Source of the DNA: Nonomuraea solani
GTDB lineage: Bacteria > Actinomycetota > Actinomycetes > Streptosporangiales > Streptosporangiaceae
Direction of reading: 5' to 3'
NCBI RefSeq assembly: GCF_900108335.1
Contig: NZ_FNVT01000006.1
Coordinates: 372,001-436,000, forward strand
Length of the DNA stretch: 64,000 nt
This document shows, piece by piece, positions 56,875-64,000 of the stretch (positions are counted from its first letter, which is position 1; each line of letters starts with the position of its first letter). The notes below the pieces were generated by a model, which made no database searches, was not told the origin of the DNA, and saw only the letters and a list, made by a program, of their open reading frames with translations. A program made the translations under genes and the position numbers.

Positions 56875-59859
56875 TCAAGCGCCTTCGGCGGAGGGAGGCG
56901 AGAGGTGGGTGCGGACGCGGGCCAGCACGGTGAGGGCGCGCTTCTGCCACACCGCGTCCCCGGTCTGGGACAGCAGCGACAGCGCCTGCTGCACCGAGTT
57001 GTGCGCCTCGTCGATGCGGTCGGTGTCACAGAACAGCTCCGCCAGGACGACACGGCACCGCCCGGACAGGGTCCGCTCTCCGCATCGCCGGCCGAGGCCG
57101 TGAGCCTGCTCGACCGTGCCGACGGCCTGGTCGAGCAGGCCCTCCCGGTGCTGGACGATTCCGATGCCGAGGAGGGCCGCGGCTTCGGCGAGCTGGTTGC
57201 GGCCCAGCCTGGCCTCCTCCAGCGCCAGCGAGAAGTGCATCTCCGCGCGTTCCAGGTCGTCGTCGTTCAGGTACAGGTCGCCCTGCCGCTGCCGGATGTG
57301 GATCTCGACGGGCCGGCAGCCGGCCTCCCAGACCAGCCGCAGGGCGTTCTCCAGCAGCTTCTCGGCGCGGTTGCGGTCGCCGCGGTCGATCATGATCCCG
57401 GCCAGCCGGCACAGGACGTCGGCCTCGGTGACCGGGTCGCCGAGGTCGCGGAGCAGGTCGATCGACTCCTCGTACCGGCTGATCGCCTGGTCGGTGTGTC
57501 CGCGTAAGTGGTCCAGGGCGCCCAGGTGGCGCAGGCCCAGGGCGCGGCCGTGGGCCTCGCCGACCTCGGTGAACACCCGCATCGCGAGGCCGAGATGGGC
57601 GCTCGCCTCGTCGAGGCGTTGTTGTTCGAGGGCCAGGACGCCCAGCGAGTACAGCATCGCCGCCTCGCCGCGTCGGTTGTTCTGCGCGCGGCAGGCCACC
57701 AGCGCCGCCTCGTGGGTGGAGCGCCAGTCGTCCCAGGCGCACCGCGCTTCGAGGAACGGCACCACGGTCAGGGACAGGTCCCAGCCGGTCTCCGCGTATC
57801 CGTGGGCGGCCGCCTGCCGGGCCGCGGTGACGATCGCGGCGTGTTCCTGGTCGAACCACTCGACCGGTTCGGCCAGCAGCTGGTCCACCAGGTCGTCGGA
57901 CAGGGTCCAGCGCGGGGTCCGGCCGTGAATGCGCGCGAGGTCGCCGCCGTGCTCGCGCCGATGCGCCTGCTCGGCCAGGGTCAGCCAAGCGGCGAGGGCG
58001 CGGTCGAGGGCGGCGTGCTGCTCGTCCTCCGGTTCGGCGGCCAGCAGCTCGCGGGCGTAGAGCAGCACCAGCTCCGGCATGGCGTAGCGGGCGAAGACGC
58101 CATGCCCGCGGACCACGTCGATCAGGTGGGCGTCGACCAGGATCTCCAGATCGTGGCCATGGTGCGCCTCGCCGAGCAGCGGTGCGGCGATCCAGACCGG
58201 GAAGTCCTGGACGGTGAGCACGCTCAGCAGCCGGAACAGGCGGCGGGTGGGCGCGGGCAGCCGTTCGTACGTCGAGGCCAGGCTGTCCCGCACGCTGAGC
58301 GTGCCGTAGCTGAGCTCGTCGAGCCAGCGCTCCCCGGCCGAGAGCAGGTCGACCAGCTGGGCCACCGACCAGTGCGGCCGTCCGGCCAGCCGGGCGGCCG
58401 CGATGCGCAGGGCCAGCGGCAGCCGCCCGCACAGGGTGACCAGCTCCAGCGCGGCGGCCGGCTCGGCGAGGACGCGTGCCTGGCCCACCACGTTCATCAG
58501 CAGGTCGATGGCGTCCTGGGGGCTCAGTGGGTCCACTTCGACGACGTCGGCGCCGGGGATGCCGGCCAGCCGCCACCGGCTGGTGATGATCAGGCCGCAG
58601 GAGCTGGAGCCGGGCAGCAGCGCGGCCACCTGGGCGTCGTCGGCCGCGTCGTCGAGCATGATGAGGATGCGGCGGTCGGCGATGCGGCTGCGGAACAGGG
58701 CCGCGCGCTCCTCCAGCGACTCGGGGAGCAGGTAGCCGGGCACGCCCAGCATGGCGAGCATGCGCTCCAGCGCGCGGTCGGCGGTGATCGGCATGCCCTT
58801 CTCGCTCAGCGACAGGTAGAGCTGGCCGTCGGGGAAGGCGTCGTAGAGCTGGTGGGCGATGTGCACGCCCAGCGCCGTCTTGCCGACGCCGGGTGGCCCG
58901 GTGAGCACGGCGACGGGCGGGGTGTGCGGCCGTTCGCCGTGCGGCACGACGGCGGCGAGCTTGGCGTGCAGACGGCTGACGTACGTCTGGCGTCCGACGT
59001 AGTGGGGGCTGTCGGTCGGCAGCGTCCGGGGCGCGACGTAGGGCGCCGACACGGTGCTGAAGGCGGCCGGCGGGGCGGGCGGGGAGACCGGCGGCGCGGG
59101 CGGCGGCGGGATGCTCGCCGCGGCGCCGTCGGTGAGGATGATCCGTTCCGCGGTGCGCAGCTCCTGACCGGGTTCCAGTCCGAGCTCGTCGATCAGCCGG
59201 CCGCGGACCACCTGGAACTGCGACAGCGCCTCGGCCTGCCGGCCGGAACGGTAGAGCGCGATCATGAGCAGGCTCCAGAGCCGCTCGCGCAGCGGGTGGC
59301 TCTCCGCCTCAGCGGTCAGCTCGTGCAGCACCTGATGGTGTTTGCCGAGTTCCAGTTCGAGCTCGAAGCGCTGCTCCAGGACGTCCAGGCGGCGCTCGGC
59401 CAGCCGGGCCGCGGCGGCCTCGATCAGCTCGCCCTCGACGCCGGCCAGGGGATCGCCCTGCCACAGGGCCAGGGCGCGGCGCAGCACGTCGGCGGCGGCC
59501 TCGGGGTCGGAGCGTGCCCGGGCCGCGGCGGCTTCCCGCACGAGCCGGTCGAAGACGTGCAGGTCGACGCTGTCGGCGGGCGCGAGGAGCTGGTAGCCGG
59601 GCGCCTTGGTGAGGATCCGCACGGGCAGCGCCGTCCGCCTCAGCAGCCGCCGCAGGCCGGATATGCAGGTGTAGATCTGGCTGCGGACGGTCGAGGGAGG
59701 GGCGTCGGACCAGACCGCTTCGATGAGGCGGTCGACCGACACCACGCGGTTGACGTCGAGCAGCAGCATCGCGAGCACGGCGCGGTGCCGGGGGGCGGTT
59801 ATTTCAACTGGTGTTCCGTCGGTGGTGATCTGCACTGGGCCGAAAATCCTGAAGTGCAC
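56875..59859 (-). CDS. SARP/AfsR-type regulator: winged helix, BTAD, NB-ARC, TPR
   Basis: 994 residues. OmpR-like winged helix (about 1-95), BTAD (100-245), a Pro/Ala-rich linker (250-275), NB-ARC with P-loop GPPGVGKT (321-328) and IMLDDAADD Walker B near 398, then TPRs from about 690. This is a second, divergent paralogue of the regulator at 7172, differing mainly in the Pro-rich linker. Neither target is evident; the ArsR-MFS pair or distant biosynthetic genes could be regulated. An inverted repeat lies just upstream. Confidence 0.93.
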   Translation of the reverse strand: MHFRIFGPVQITTDGTPVEITAPRHRAVLAMLLLDVNRVVSVDRLIEAVWSDAPPSTVRSQIYTCISGLRRLLRRTALPVRILTKAPGYQLLAPADSVDLHVFDRLVREAAAARARSDPEAAADVLRRALALWQGDPLAGVEGELIEAAAARLAERRLDVLEQRFELELELGKHHQVLHELTAEAESHPLRERLWSLLMIALYRSGRQAEALSQFQVVRGRLIDELGLEPGQELRTAERIILTDGAAASIPPPPAPPVSPPAPPAAFSTVSAPYVAPRTLPTDSPHYVGRQTYVSRLHAKLAAVVPHGERPHTPPVAVLTGPPGVGKTALGVHIAHQLYDAFPDGQLYLSLSEKGMPITADRALERMLAMLGVPGYLLPESLEERAALFRSRIADRRILIMLDDAADDAQVAALLPGSSSCGLIITSRWRLAGIPGADVVEVDPLSPQDAIDLLMNVVGQARVLAEPAAALELVTLCGRLPLALRIAAARLAGRPHWSVAQLVDLLSAGERWLDELSYGTLSVRDSLASTYERLPAPTRRLFRLLSVLTVQDFPVWIAAPLLGEAHHGHDLEILVDAHLIDVVRGHGVFARYAMPELVLLYARELLAAEPEDEQHAALDRALAAWLTLAEQAHRREHGGDLARIHGRTPRWTLSDDLVDQLLAEPVEWFDQEHAAIVTAARQAAAHGYAETGWDLSLTVVPFLEARCAWDDWRSTHEAALVACRAQNNRRGEAAMLYSLGVLALEQQRLDEASAHLGLAMRVFTEVGEAHGRALGLRHLGALDHLRGHTDQAISRYEESIDLLRDLGDPVTEADVLCRLAGIMIDRGDRNRAEKLLENALRLVWEAGCRPVEIHIRQRQGDLYLNDDDLERAEMHFSLALEEARLGRNQLAEAAALLGIGIVQHREGLLDQAVGTVEQAHGLGRRCGERTLSGRCRVVLAELFCDTDRIDEAHNSVQQALSLLSQTGDAVWQKRALTVLARVRTHLSPPSAEGA

Positions 59860-59880
59860 GCCGCCGCCCCATCCGTCGAT

Positions 59881-59908
59881 ATATCTCGATCCCCTATCGA
59901 TGAGATAT
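59881..59908. promoter_or_regulatory. Inverted repeat ATATCTC-N14-GAGATAT
   Basis: Perfect 7-base arms (59881-59887 and 59902-59908), 22 bases upstream of the second BTAD regulator, in an AT-rich 148-base spacer that also follows the MFS gene. It may be an autoregulatory site. Confidence 0.42.
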
Positions 59909-60007
59909 CACACGGAGGGGAAATTCGCGCATGACAAAATGAACGGCGCGCGACACATCCGTATTATCGGCGATCTCGCCAACTGATTAATTACGGTCCA
60001 CAAATCA

Positions 60008-61246
60008 TCACTTCCGCAGAATTTCGGACGGCGACCTGGCGGCCGGGCGCAGCGCGAAGTAGGCCACCGCGCCGGAGGCCAGGTACAACACGGCCTGCAC
60101 GTTGAGGACGAGCACCACGTCGAGCACGTCGCCGAGCAGGCCGGCGGCCACCATGCCCAGTCCTTGCGACGCGTTGTAGACCACGTAGAACGCGCCGAAA
60201 GCCCGGCCCAGATCGCCGGCCGGAACACTTTGCTGGATCTGCGCGAACGCGCCGCTGTTGTACGCGATTCCGGGCACGCCGACCAGAATGAACAGCACAA
60301 TGTAAAGCTCGACCTGTTGCGATAACGCCGGGGCGTTCCAGATGGTCAGGCTGAGCAGGCCGAACGAGGCGGCGCCCAGGCTCATCAGCAGCCGGGGGCT
60401 CAGGCGCGCGCCGAGCAGGCCGACGACGAGCCCGCCCGCCACGCCGCCGATCGCCTGGACACCGCGCAGCACGCCGGTGAGCGTGCCGTCGTCGTGCAGC
60501 GCGCGGCTGACGAACACGACGAAGAGCACCACGAACAGGCCCTGCGCGACGCCACCGAGTGCCACGCTCTGGAACGTCACCCGGACGCTGCGGTTTCGCA
60601 ACATCGCCACCAGGCCGGCTCGCCAGTCCGCGAAGAACGAGGTGGGCTCGGCGTCGGGGGCGGGTTCCGGCGCTTCGTGGTGTGCCGTGCGGCGGGCGGC
60701 CACGATCAGGGCGGCGGCCGCCACGAAGGCCACGGCGGCGCCGATCGCCAGGTATCGGGTGCCTTCCCTGGTGATGGCGAAGCCGCCCAGCGAGCTGCCG
60801 ATCAGGCGTCCGGCGCTGGTGTTGAGCGCGACCATGCTGTTGGCGCGCACCAGGTGCGCGGCCTCGACCAGGTTCGGCAGGGCCGCGTTGCGGGCCGAGT
60901 CGAACGTCTGGGTCAGCACCGCCTGGGCGCCGGCGACCACGCAGATGATCCATAGGTGGTCGCCGGGCTCGCGCACCAGCGGCAGCACCACCACCGCCTG
61001 GAGCAGCGCGACGACGCTCATCAGCCGGAACCGGTCGAAGCGGTCGGCGAGCGCCCCGGCGAACGTCCCCAGGGTGATGCCGCACAGCAGCTCGACGAGG
61101 AACACGGCGGAGGTGATGAACGCCGAGCCCGTGATGCCGAAGACGTAGATCGGTAACCCGGTGATCAGCAGCCAGCTCGCCACGCTCGACGCGAGCCCGG
61201 CGATCCAGACGAGGACGAATCCTCGGTGACGCAGCAGCATCAACAT
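60008..61246 (-). CDS. MFS transporter
   Basis: 412 residues with about 12 TM helices. The loop 2-3 motif is GALADRFDRFRLM, and the pattern around DSARNAALPNLVEAAHLVRANSM is typical of the enterobactin-exporter/EntS-like MFS subfamily (MFS_3). It would export a small hydrophobic compound. It starts one base after the ArsR stop, forming a coupled pair under ArsR control. Substrate unknown. Confidence 0.92.
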   Translation of the reverse strand: MLMLLRHRGFVLVWIAGLASSVASWLLITGLPIYVFGITGSAFITSAVFLVELLCGITLGTFAGALADRFDRFRLMSVVALLQAVVVLPLVREPGDHLWIICVVAGAQAVLTQTFDSARNAALPNLVEAAHLVRANSMVALNTSAGRLIGSSLGGFAITREGTRYLAIGAAVAFVAAAALIVAARRTAHHEAPEPAPDAEPTSFFADWRAGLVAMLRNRSVRVTFQSVALGGVAQGLFVVLFVVFVSRALHDDGTLTGVLRGVQAIGGVAGGLVVGLLGARLSPRLLMSLGAASFGLLSLTIWNAPALSQQVELYIVLFILVGVPGIAYNSGAFAQIQQSVPAGDLGRAFGAFYVVYNASQGLGMVAAGLLGDVLDVVLVLNVQAVLYLASGAVAYFALRPAARSPSEILRK

Positions 61247-61247
61247 G

Positions 61248-61832
61248 TCAGATGAATTCCGGTGTGGGGTAAGCCTGCAGGCTCAGGCTGACCGGCCGGG
61301 CCTCCCCCGGCGCCCCGTCGCGCACCGGGCGCAGGTACGGCCGGATGACGGCGTCCAGCGTCAGCGTGAGGTGCCGCAGCTCCTCGGGGGTCAGGGAGAG
61401 GGTGTAGTTGTGGAATGTCGCACTCTCCTGCCACTGGTCGGGCAGCTTGTGCTGCTGTTGCTGGTAGTGCTGGAGCGAGCGGAACACCTCGTCCAGTTCA
61501 AGCGAGGTCAGCGCGTCGGTGACCTGCCGCCCCTGCTCGTCGCCGGGCTCGGAGAGGAACTCCAGGCCGGTGGCGGCGGCGTGCCACGGCCGGTCGCGCC
61601 GGTTGGCGCCCTGTGCGGGCGCGCGTTCGATCAGCCCGTGGCGGGCGAGCTGGTGCAGGTGGTAGCTGCAGTTGGAGCCGGTGTCGTCGAGCGCCTCGGC
61701 GCACTGCGCGGCCGTCCGCGGGCCGGCCGCCAGCAGGTAGCGCAGCAGGCGCAGCCGTAGGGGGTGGGCGAGTGCGCGCAGCTTGGTGGGGTCCTGTACG
61801 CGTACGCGCCGTTCCGGCGTGGTCGGCTCCAT
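61248..61832 (-). CDS. ArsR/SmtB-type winged-helix regulator
   Basis: 194 residues. An N-terminal winged helix (about 10-85: LRALAHPLRLRLLRYLLAAG, then CAEALDDTGSNCSYHLHQL) of the helix_turn_helix_5/ArsR-like type often paired with MFS exporters. The C-terminal 100 residues (FRSLQHYQQQQHKLPDQWQE, then YTLSLTPEELRHLTLTLDAV) form an extra helical ligand domain. No typical arsenic/zinc Cys motif (CVC) is present. Its operators lie directly upstream. Confidence 0.88.
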   Translation of the reverse strand: MEPTTPERRVRVQDPTKLRALAHPLRLRLLRYLLAAGPRTAAQCAEALDDTGSNCSYHLHQLARHGLIERAPAQGANRRDRPWHAAATGLEFLSEPGDEQGRQVTDALTSLELDEVFRSLQHYQQQQHKLPDQWQESATFHNYTLSLTPEELRHLTLTLDAVIRPYLRPVRDGAPGEARPVSLSLQAYPTPEFI

Positions 61833-61845
61833 GGGCGCTCCTCAG

Positions 61846-61918
61846 CGAAAGACTTCCTCAACGAAAGACTTCTTTCGCCGCTACCCGCCTAAGACGCGTT
61901 TACGCAAGAGTTCTTGCG
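61846..61918. promoter_or_regulatory. Array of ArsR-type operators: two 16-base palindromes and a third half copy
   Basis: CGAAAGACTTCTTTCG (61862-61877) and CGCAAGAGTTCTTGCG (61903-61918) are perfect palindromes with the same design CGMAAGA-NT-TCTTKCG. CGAAAGACTTC also occurs at 61846-61856, 16 bases before the first. They lie 13-86 bases upstream of the ArsR start. The second palindrome adjoins the end of the M20 gene, where it may double as a terminator. Confidence 0.72.
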
Positions 61919-61920
61919 AA

Positions 61921-63204
61921 TCATGCGATCGCGCCCAGCCGGCACAGCTCCCACGCGGCCCGCAACAGCACGTCACCGCCCGCCACCAGCTCCCGGTCGC
62001 CGGTGTGCTCCTCGGGCGCATGACTGACCCCGCCGGCGCTGGGCACGAAGATCATGCCGATCGGCGCCGCCGAGGCCATGATCTGCGCGTCGTGACCGGC
62101 TCCGCTGGCCACCGTCCGGTTCGGCAGGCCGAGCTCCGAGCCGGCCCGCGCGATCACCCGCCGCAGGCCCGCGTCGGTGGCCACCGGCGTCGCGCGCATC
62201 ACCGGGGCCAGCTCGATCGTCGTGCCGGTCAGGGTGGCGATCCTGTCCACGGCGGCACGCAGCGCGACCTCGGCGGCGCCCAGGCGGGCCGGGTCGGTGT
62301 CGCGGAGCTCGGCCGTCAACCGGACCTGACCGGCGATCACGTTCGGCACGTTCGGCTCGGGGTTCAGCGCGCCCACCGTCGCGACCCGGCACGCGCCGGA
62401 GCGGGCGAGCTCCTCGACGGCGAGCACGACCCGCGCGGCGGTGGCCATGGCGTCGCGGCGCATGTCCATGGGCGTCGTCCCGGCGTGGCCCTGCCGGCCG
62501 CGCACCCGCGCCTCGAACAGGGTGCGCCCGACGATGCTCGTCACCACCCCGATCGGGACGCCGGCGCGCTCCAGGACCGGGCCCTGCTCGATGTGCAGCT
62601 CCAGGAAGGCGCCGATCGAGCCGTCGGGCCAGGCGGCGTCGGCGATCCGGTCCAGATCGCCGCCGGCCTCGCGCAGCGGCCCGGCGATCGGGACGTCGTC
62701 GCGGTCCACCGCCCGCCGGGGGTCGCGCAGCTCGCCGGTCAGGGCCATCGAGCCCCAGAACGCCTGCGGGAAGCGGGCGCCCTCCTCGTTGGTGAAGGCC
62801 ACCATGACCGGCTCCCAGCTCAGCGGCTCGTCCCGGCCGGCCAGGACCCGCAGCGCCTCCAGCGCCGCGACCACCCCGTACGCGCCGTCGAGCCGCCCGC
62901 CGTGCACCACGCTGTCGAGGTGCGAGCCCATCAGCAACGCCGGGCCCGCGGTGCGCCGGCGGCGGCGTACCACCAGGTTTCCCGCCGGATCGACGGCGGC
63001 CGCCAGCCCCGCCGCCTCGGCTCGGCCGATGAGGTGCCGGCGCGCGTCCGCGTCGGCGCGGCCGAAGCCGGGACGGGACACCCCGCCCCGGTCGTCGGCG
63101 CCGAAGCGGGCCAGCTCCGCGAGGTCGCGCAACAGGCGCGGGCCGTCGACGCGCGGGCCGTCCGTCACGACCCGTGTGCGCGACTTGGTTGCCGAAGAGC
63201 TCAT
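61921..63204 (-). CDS. M20-family amidase (allantoate amidohydrolase/carbamoylase type)
   Basis: 427 residues. Zinc-ligand motifs are present: MGSHLDSVVHGGRLDGAYG (H and D), TNEEGARF (E-E) and, near the end, SGAGHDAQIMA (H). The overall pattern, including RPGFGRADADARRHLIGRAE at the start, matches the allantoate amidohydrolase/N-carbamoyl-L-amino-acid hydrolase subfamily with a dimerisation lid. Substrates are N-carbamoyl or ureido acids. No purine-catabolic genes are nearby. It is coupled to the LOG gene (one base gap), an uncommon pairing. Confidence 0.9.
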   Translation of the reverse strand: MSSSATKSRTRVVTDGPRVDGPRLLRDLAELARFGADDRGGVSRPGFGRADADARRHLIGRAEAAGLAAAVDPAGNLVVRRRRRTAGPALLMGSHLDSVVHGGRLDGAYGVVAALEALRVLAGRDEPLSWEPVMVAFTNEEGARFPQAFWGSMALTGELRDPRRAVDRDDVPIAGPLREAGGDLDRIADAAWPDGSIGAFLELHIEQGPVLERAGVPIGVVTSIVGRTLFEARVRGRQGHAGTTPMDMRRDAMATAARVVLAVEELARSGACRVATVGALNPEPNVPNVIAGQVRLTAELRDTDPARLGAAEVALRAAVDRIATLTGTTIELAPVMRATPVATDAGLRRVIARAGSELGLPNRTVASGAGHDAQIMASAAPIGMIFVPSAGGVSHAPEEHTGDRELVAGGDVLLRAAWELCRLGAIA

Positions 63205-63205
63205 C

Positions 63206-63871
63206 TCAACGCCTTTCCGCCTCGACGGCGACCCGTCCGGCCGCCTCGGTCGCGTACGCCTCCAGGCACCGCAGCGCGTCCTCGGCGCTGTCGGTCACCG
63301 AACAGTGCGGGCCGAAGCCGGGATTGATGAACCCCCAGTGCGCCAGGTCCCGCACCAGCGCGACGAACCGCTCCCAGAAGCCGTCCGCGTCGACCAGCAC
63401 GATCGGCTTCGCCAGCACCTTCAACTGGTTGAGGCTGATCACCTCCAGCACCTCGTCGAGCGTCCCGAACCCGCCCGGCAGAGCGACGAAGGCGTCCGCC
63501 CGGGTCAGGAGGGCGGTCTTGCGCTCGCCCATCGTCGTGGTCAGCACGGTGTCCTGCGGCGGCGCCGCGATGCCGCGCTCGCGTTCGAACAGGAACGTGG
63601 GGATGACGCCGGTGATCGGCGCGCCGTGGTGCTGGGCGGACCAGGCGACCTCGCCCATCAGTCCCGAACCGCCGCCGCCGTAGAGCAGCCGGTGCCCGCG
63701 GCTGCCGATCAGCCGCCCCAGCCTCCGGGCGGTCTCCGCGTCGCCGGCGCGCAGGCCGGGCCGGGCACCGCAGAAGACGCAGATCGTCAGGGGACGCGGC
63801 GCCGGGCCGCGGAATGTCTCATCGGCCGGCACTTCATCGGTCGGCACTGCCGACAACTCTCGCAGGGTCAT
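63206..63871 (-). CDS. LOG-family protein (cytokinin riboside 5'-monophosphate phosphoribohydrolase type)
   Basis: 221 residues. Rossmann-like LOG fold with ICVFCGARPG near 31, GGGGSGLMGEVAW, and the hallmark PGGFGTLDEVLEV followed by YxxL-like NQLKVLAKPIVLVDADGFW. LOG enzymes remove ribose 5-phosphate from nucleotide monophosphates, sometimes adenine derivatives. The first 27 residues are extra compared with family members, which usually begin MTICVFCG, and ATG 63871 has no clear ribosome site, so the true start may lie downstream. Confidence 0.88.
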   Translation of the reverse strand: MTLRELSAVPTDEVPADETFRGPAPRPLTICVFCGARPGLRAGDAETARRLGRLIGSRGHRLLYGGGGSGLMGEVAWSAQHHGAPITGVIPTFLFERERGIAAPPQDTVLTTTMGERKTALLTRADAFVALPGGFGTLDEVLEVISLNQLKVLAKPIVLVDADGFWERFVALVRDLAHWGFINPGFGPHCSVTDSAEDALRCLEAYATEAAGRVAVEAERR

Positions 63872-64000
63872 GTCGATGGATGGAACACGCGCCGGCTATC
63901 ACCGGCCTGTCAGCGGCCGTCGGCAGACCGGTGAGAGATCGCCGATAGGACGGCGACAGGTCCCGGGTAGGCCGGCGTCCCACGATGGCTCAGACGTGAA

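Noticed and set aside
57026..58576. Frame of 516 codons inside the second BTAD regulator
   Set aside because: Arg/Pro/Gly-rich shadow frame; the 994-codon frame carries all family motifs.
1..64000. CRISPR arrays, tRNA or rRNA genes, intact insertion sequences
   Set aside because: No regularly spaced repeats, no tRNA-like cloverleaf with conserved T-loop, and no transposase or terminal repeats were seen on reading.

Overview
The window is high-GC DNA with mostly GTG/ATG starts, dense overlapping genes and many one-component regulators. It reads as the chromosome of an actinomycete. Two large SARP/BTAD-NB-ARC-TPR regulators, a PopR-ClpP locus, a sugar ABC operon with no ATPase of its own and several Tat or Sec hydrolases fit a filamentous actinomycete. 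Streptosporangiaceae (Nonomuraea-like) is my guess from overall character, not from a marker gene. I saw no rRNA, tRNA, CRISPR array or intact insertion sequence.

Layout. 1-4.3 kb: end of a Ppx/GppA phosphatase, a Ser/Thr kinase translationally coupled to a Nudix hydrolase, an HTH-TM-SGNH fusion and a secreted protein. 4.4-10.4 kb: a possible short peptide ORF, a strong hairpin, a PaaK-like adenylating enzyme and a nine-TM protein with YD / GLGD / PA(I) motifs (presenilin/SPP-like), facing a BTAD regulator. 10.4-12.5 kb: SDR plus small protein, divergent from an XRE/MmyB-type regulator. 12.7-21.3 kb: a seven-gene rhamnoside uptake and degradation operon (GntR, two permeases, GH78, binding lipoprotein, DHDPS-family aldolase, BNR propeller hydrolase) behind a GTTAAC operator. 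21.4-29.3 kb: small membrane and secreted proteins, a NusG-KOW/HPF1-like fusion, a DUF6493-like giant preceded by a SWIM-protein remnant, and several gene fragments. 29.4-41.3 kb: metabolic and regulatory genes (PLP decarboxylase/MocR pair, ECF sigma operon with a 35-residue TM peptide, LuxR-cupin, GH109, Crp, HxlR-tautomerase). 41.7-47.1 kb: a compact four-gene operon (DUF4365 nuclease-like, unknown, winged-helix-like, double-ATPase HerA), the best candidate for an undescribed defence system. 48-56.2 kb: PASTA protein, Cip1-like protein, a DUF4132 remnant, clpP pair plus popR, DoxX, ferritin-like protein, LysE exporter and NlpC/P60 protein. 56.9-64 kb: second BTAD regulator, ArsR-MFS pair with repeated operators, and a LOG-M20 pair.

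How the genes work together. The GH78/ABC operon would import and cleave rhamnosides and probably send the sugar acid to the aldolase. The ClpP pair sits behind two back-to-back TCTGCY-N3-RGCAGA palindromes and beside a PopR-like repressor ending in YALAA, which implies degron-controlled induction. The HerA operon combines a PD-(D/E)XK-like protein with a two-ATPase motor, the usual recipe of HerA-nuclease anti-phage complexes.

Gene decay is noticeable: fragments of SWIM, DUF4132, LuxR, TetR, SDR and hemerythrin genes lie between intact ones. Two of them (SWIM, DUF4132) belong to families that travel together. All functional statements are read from sequence motifs and family knowledge; no search was run.
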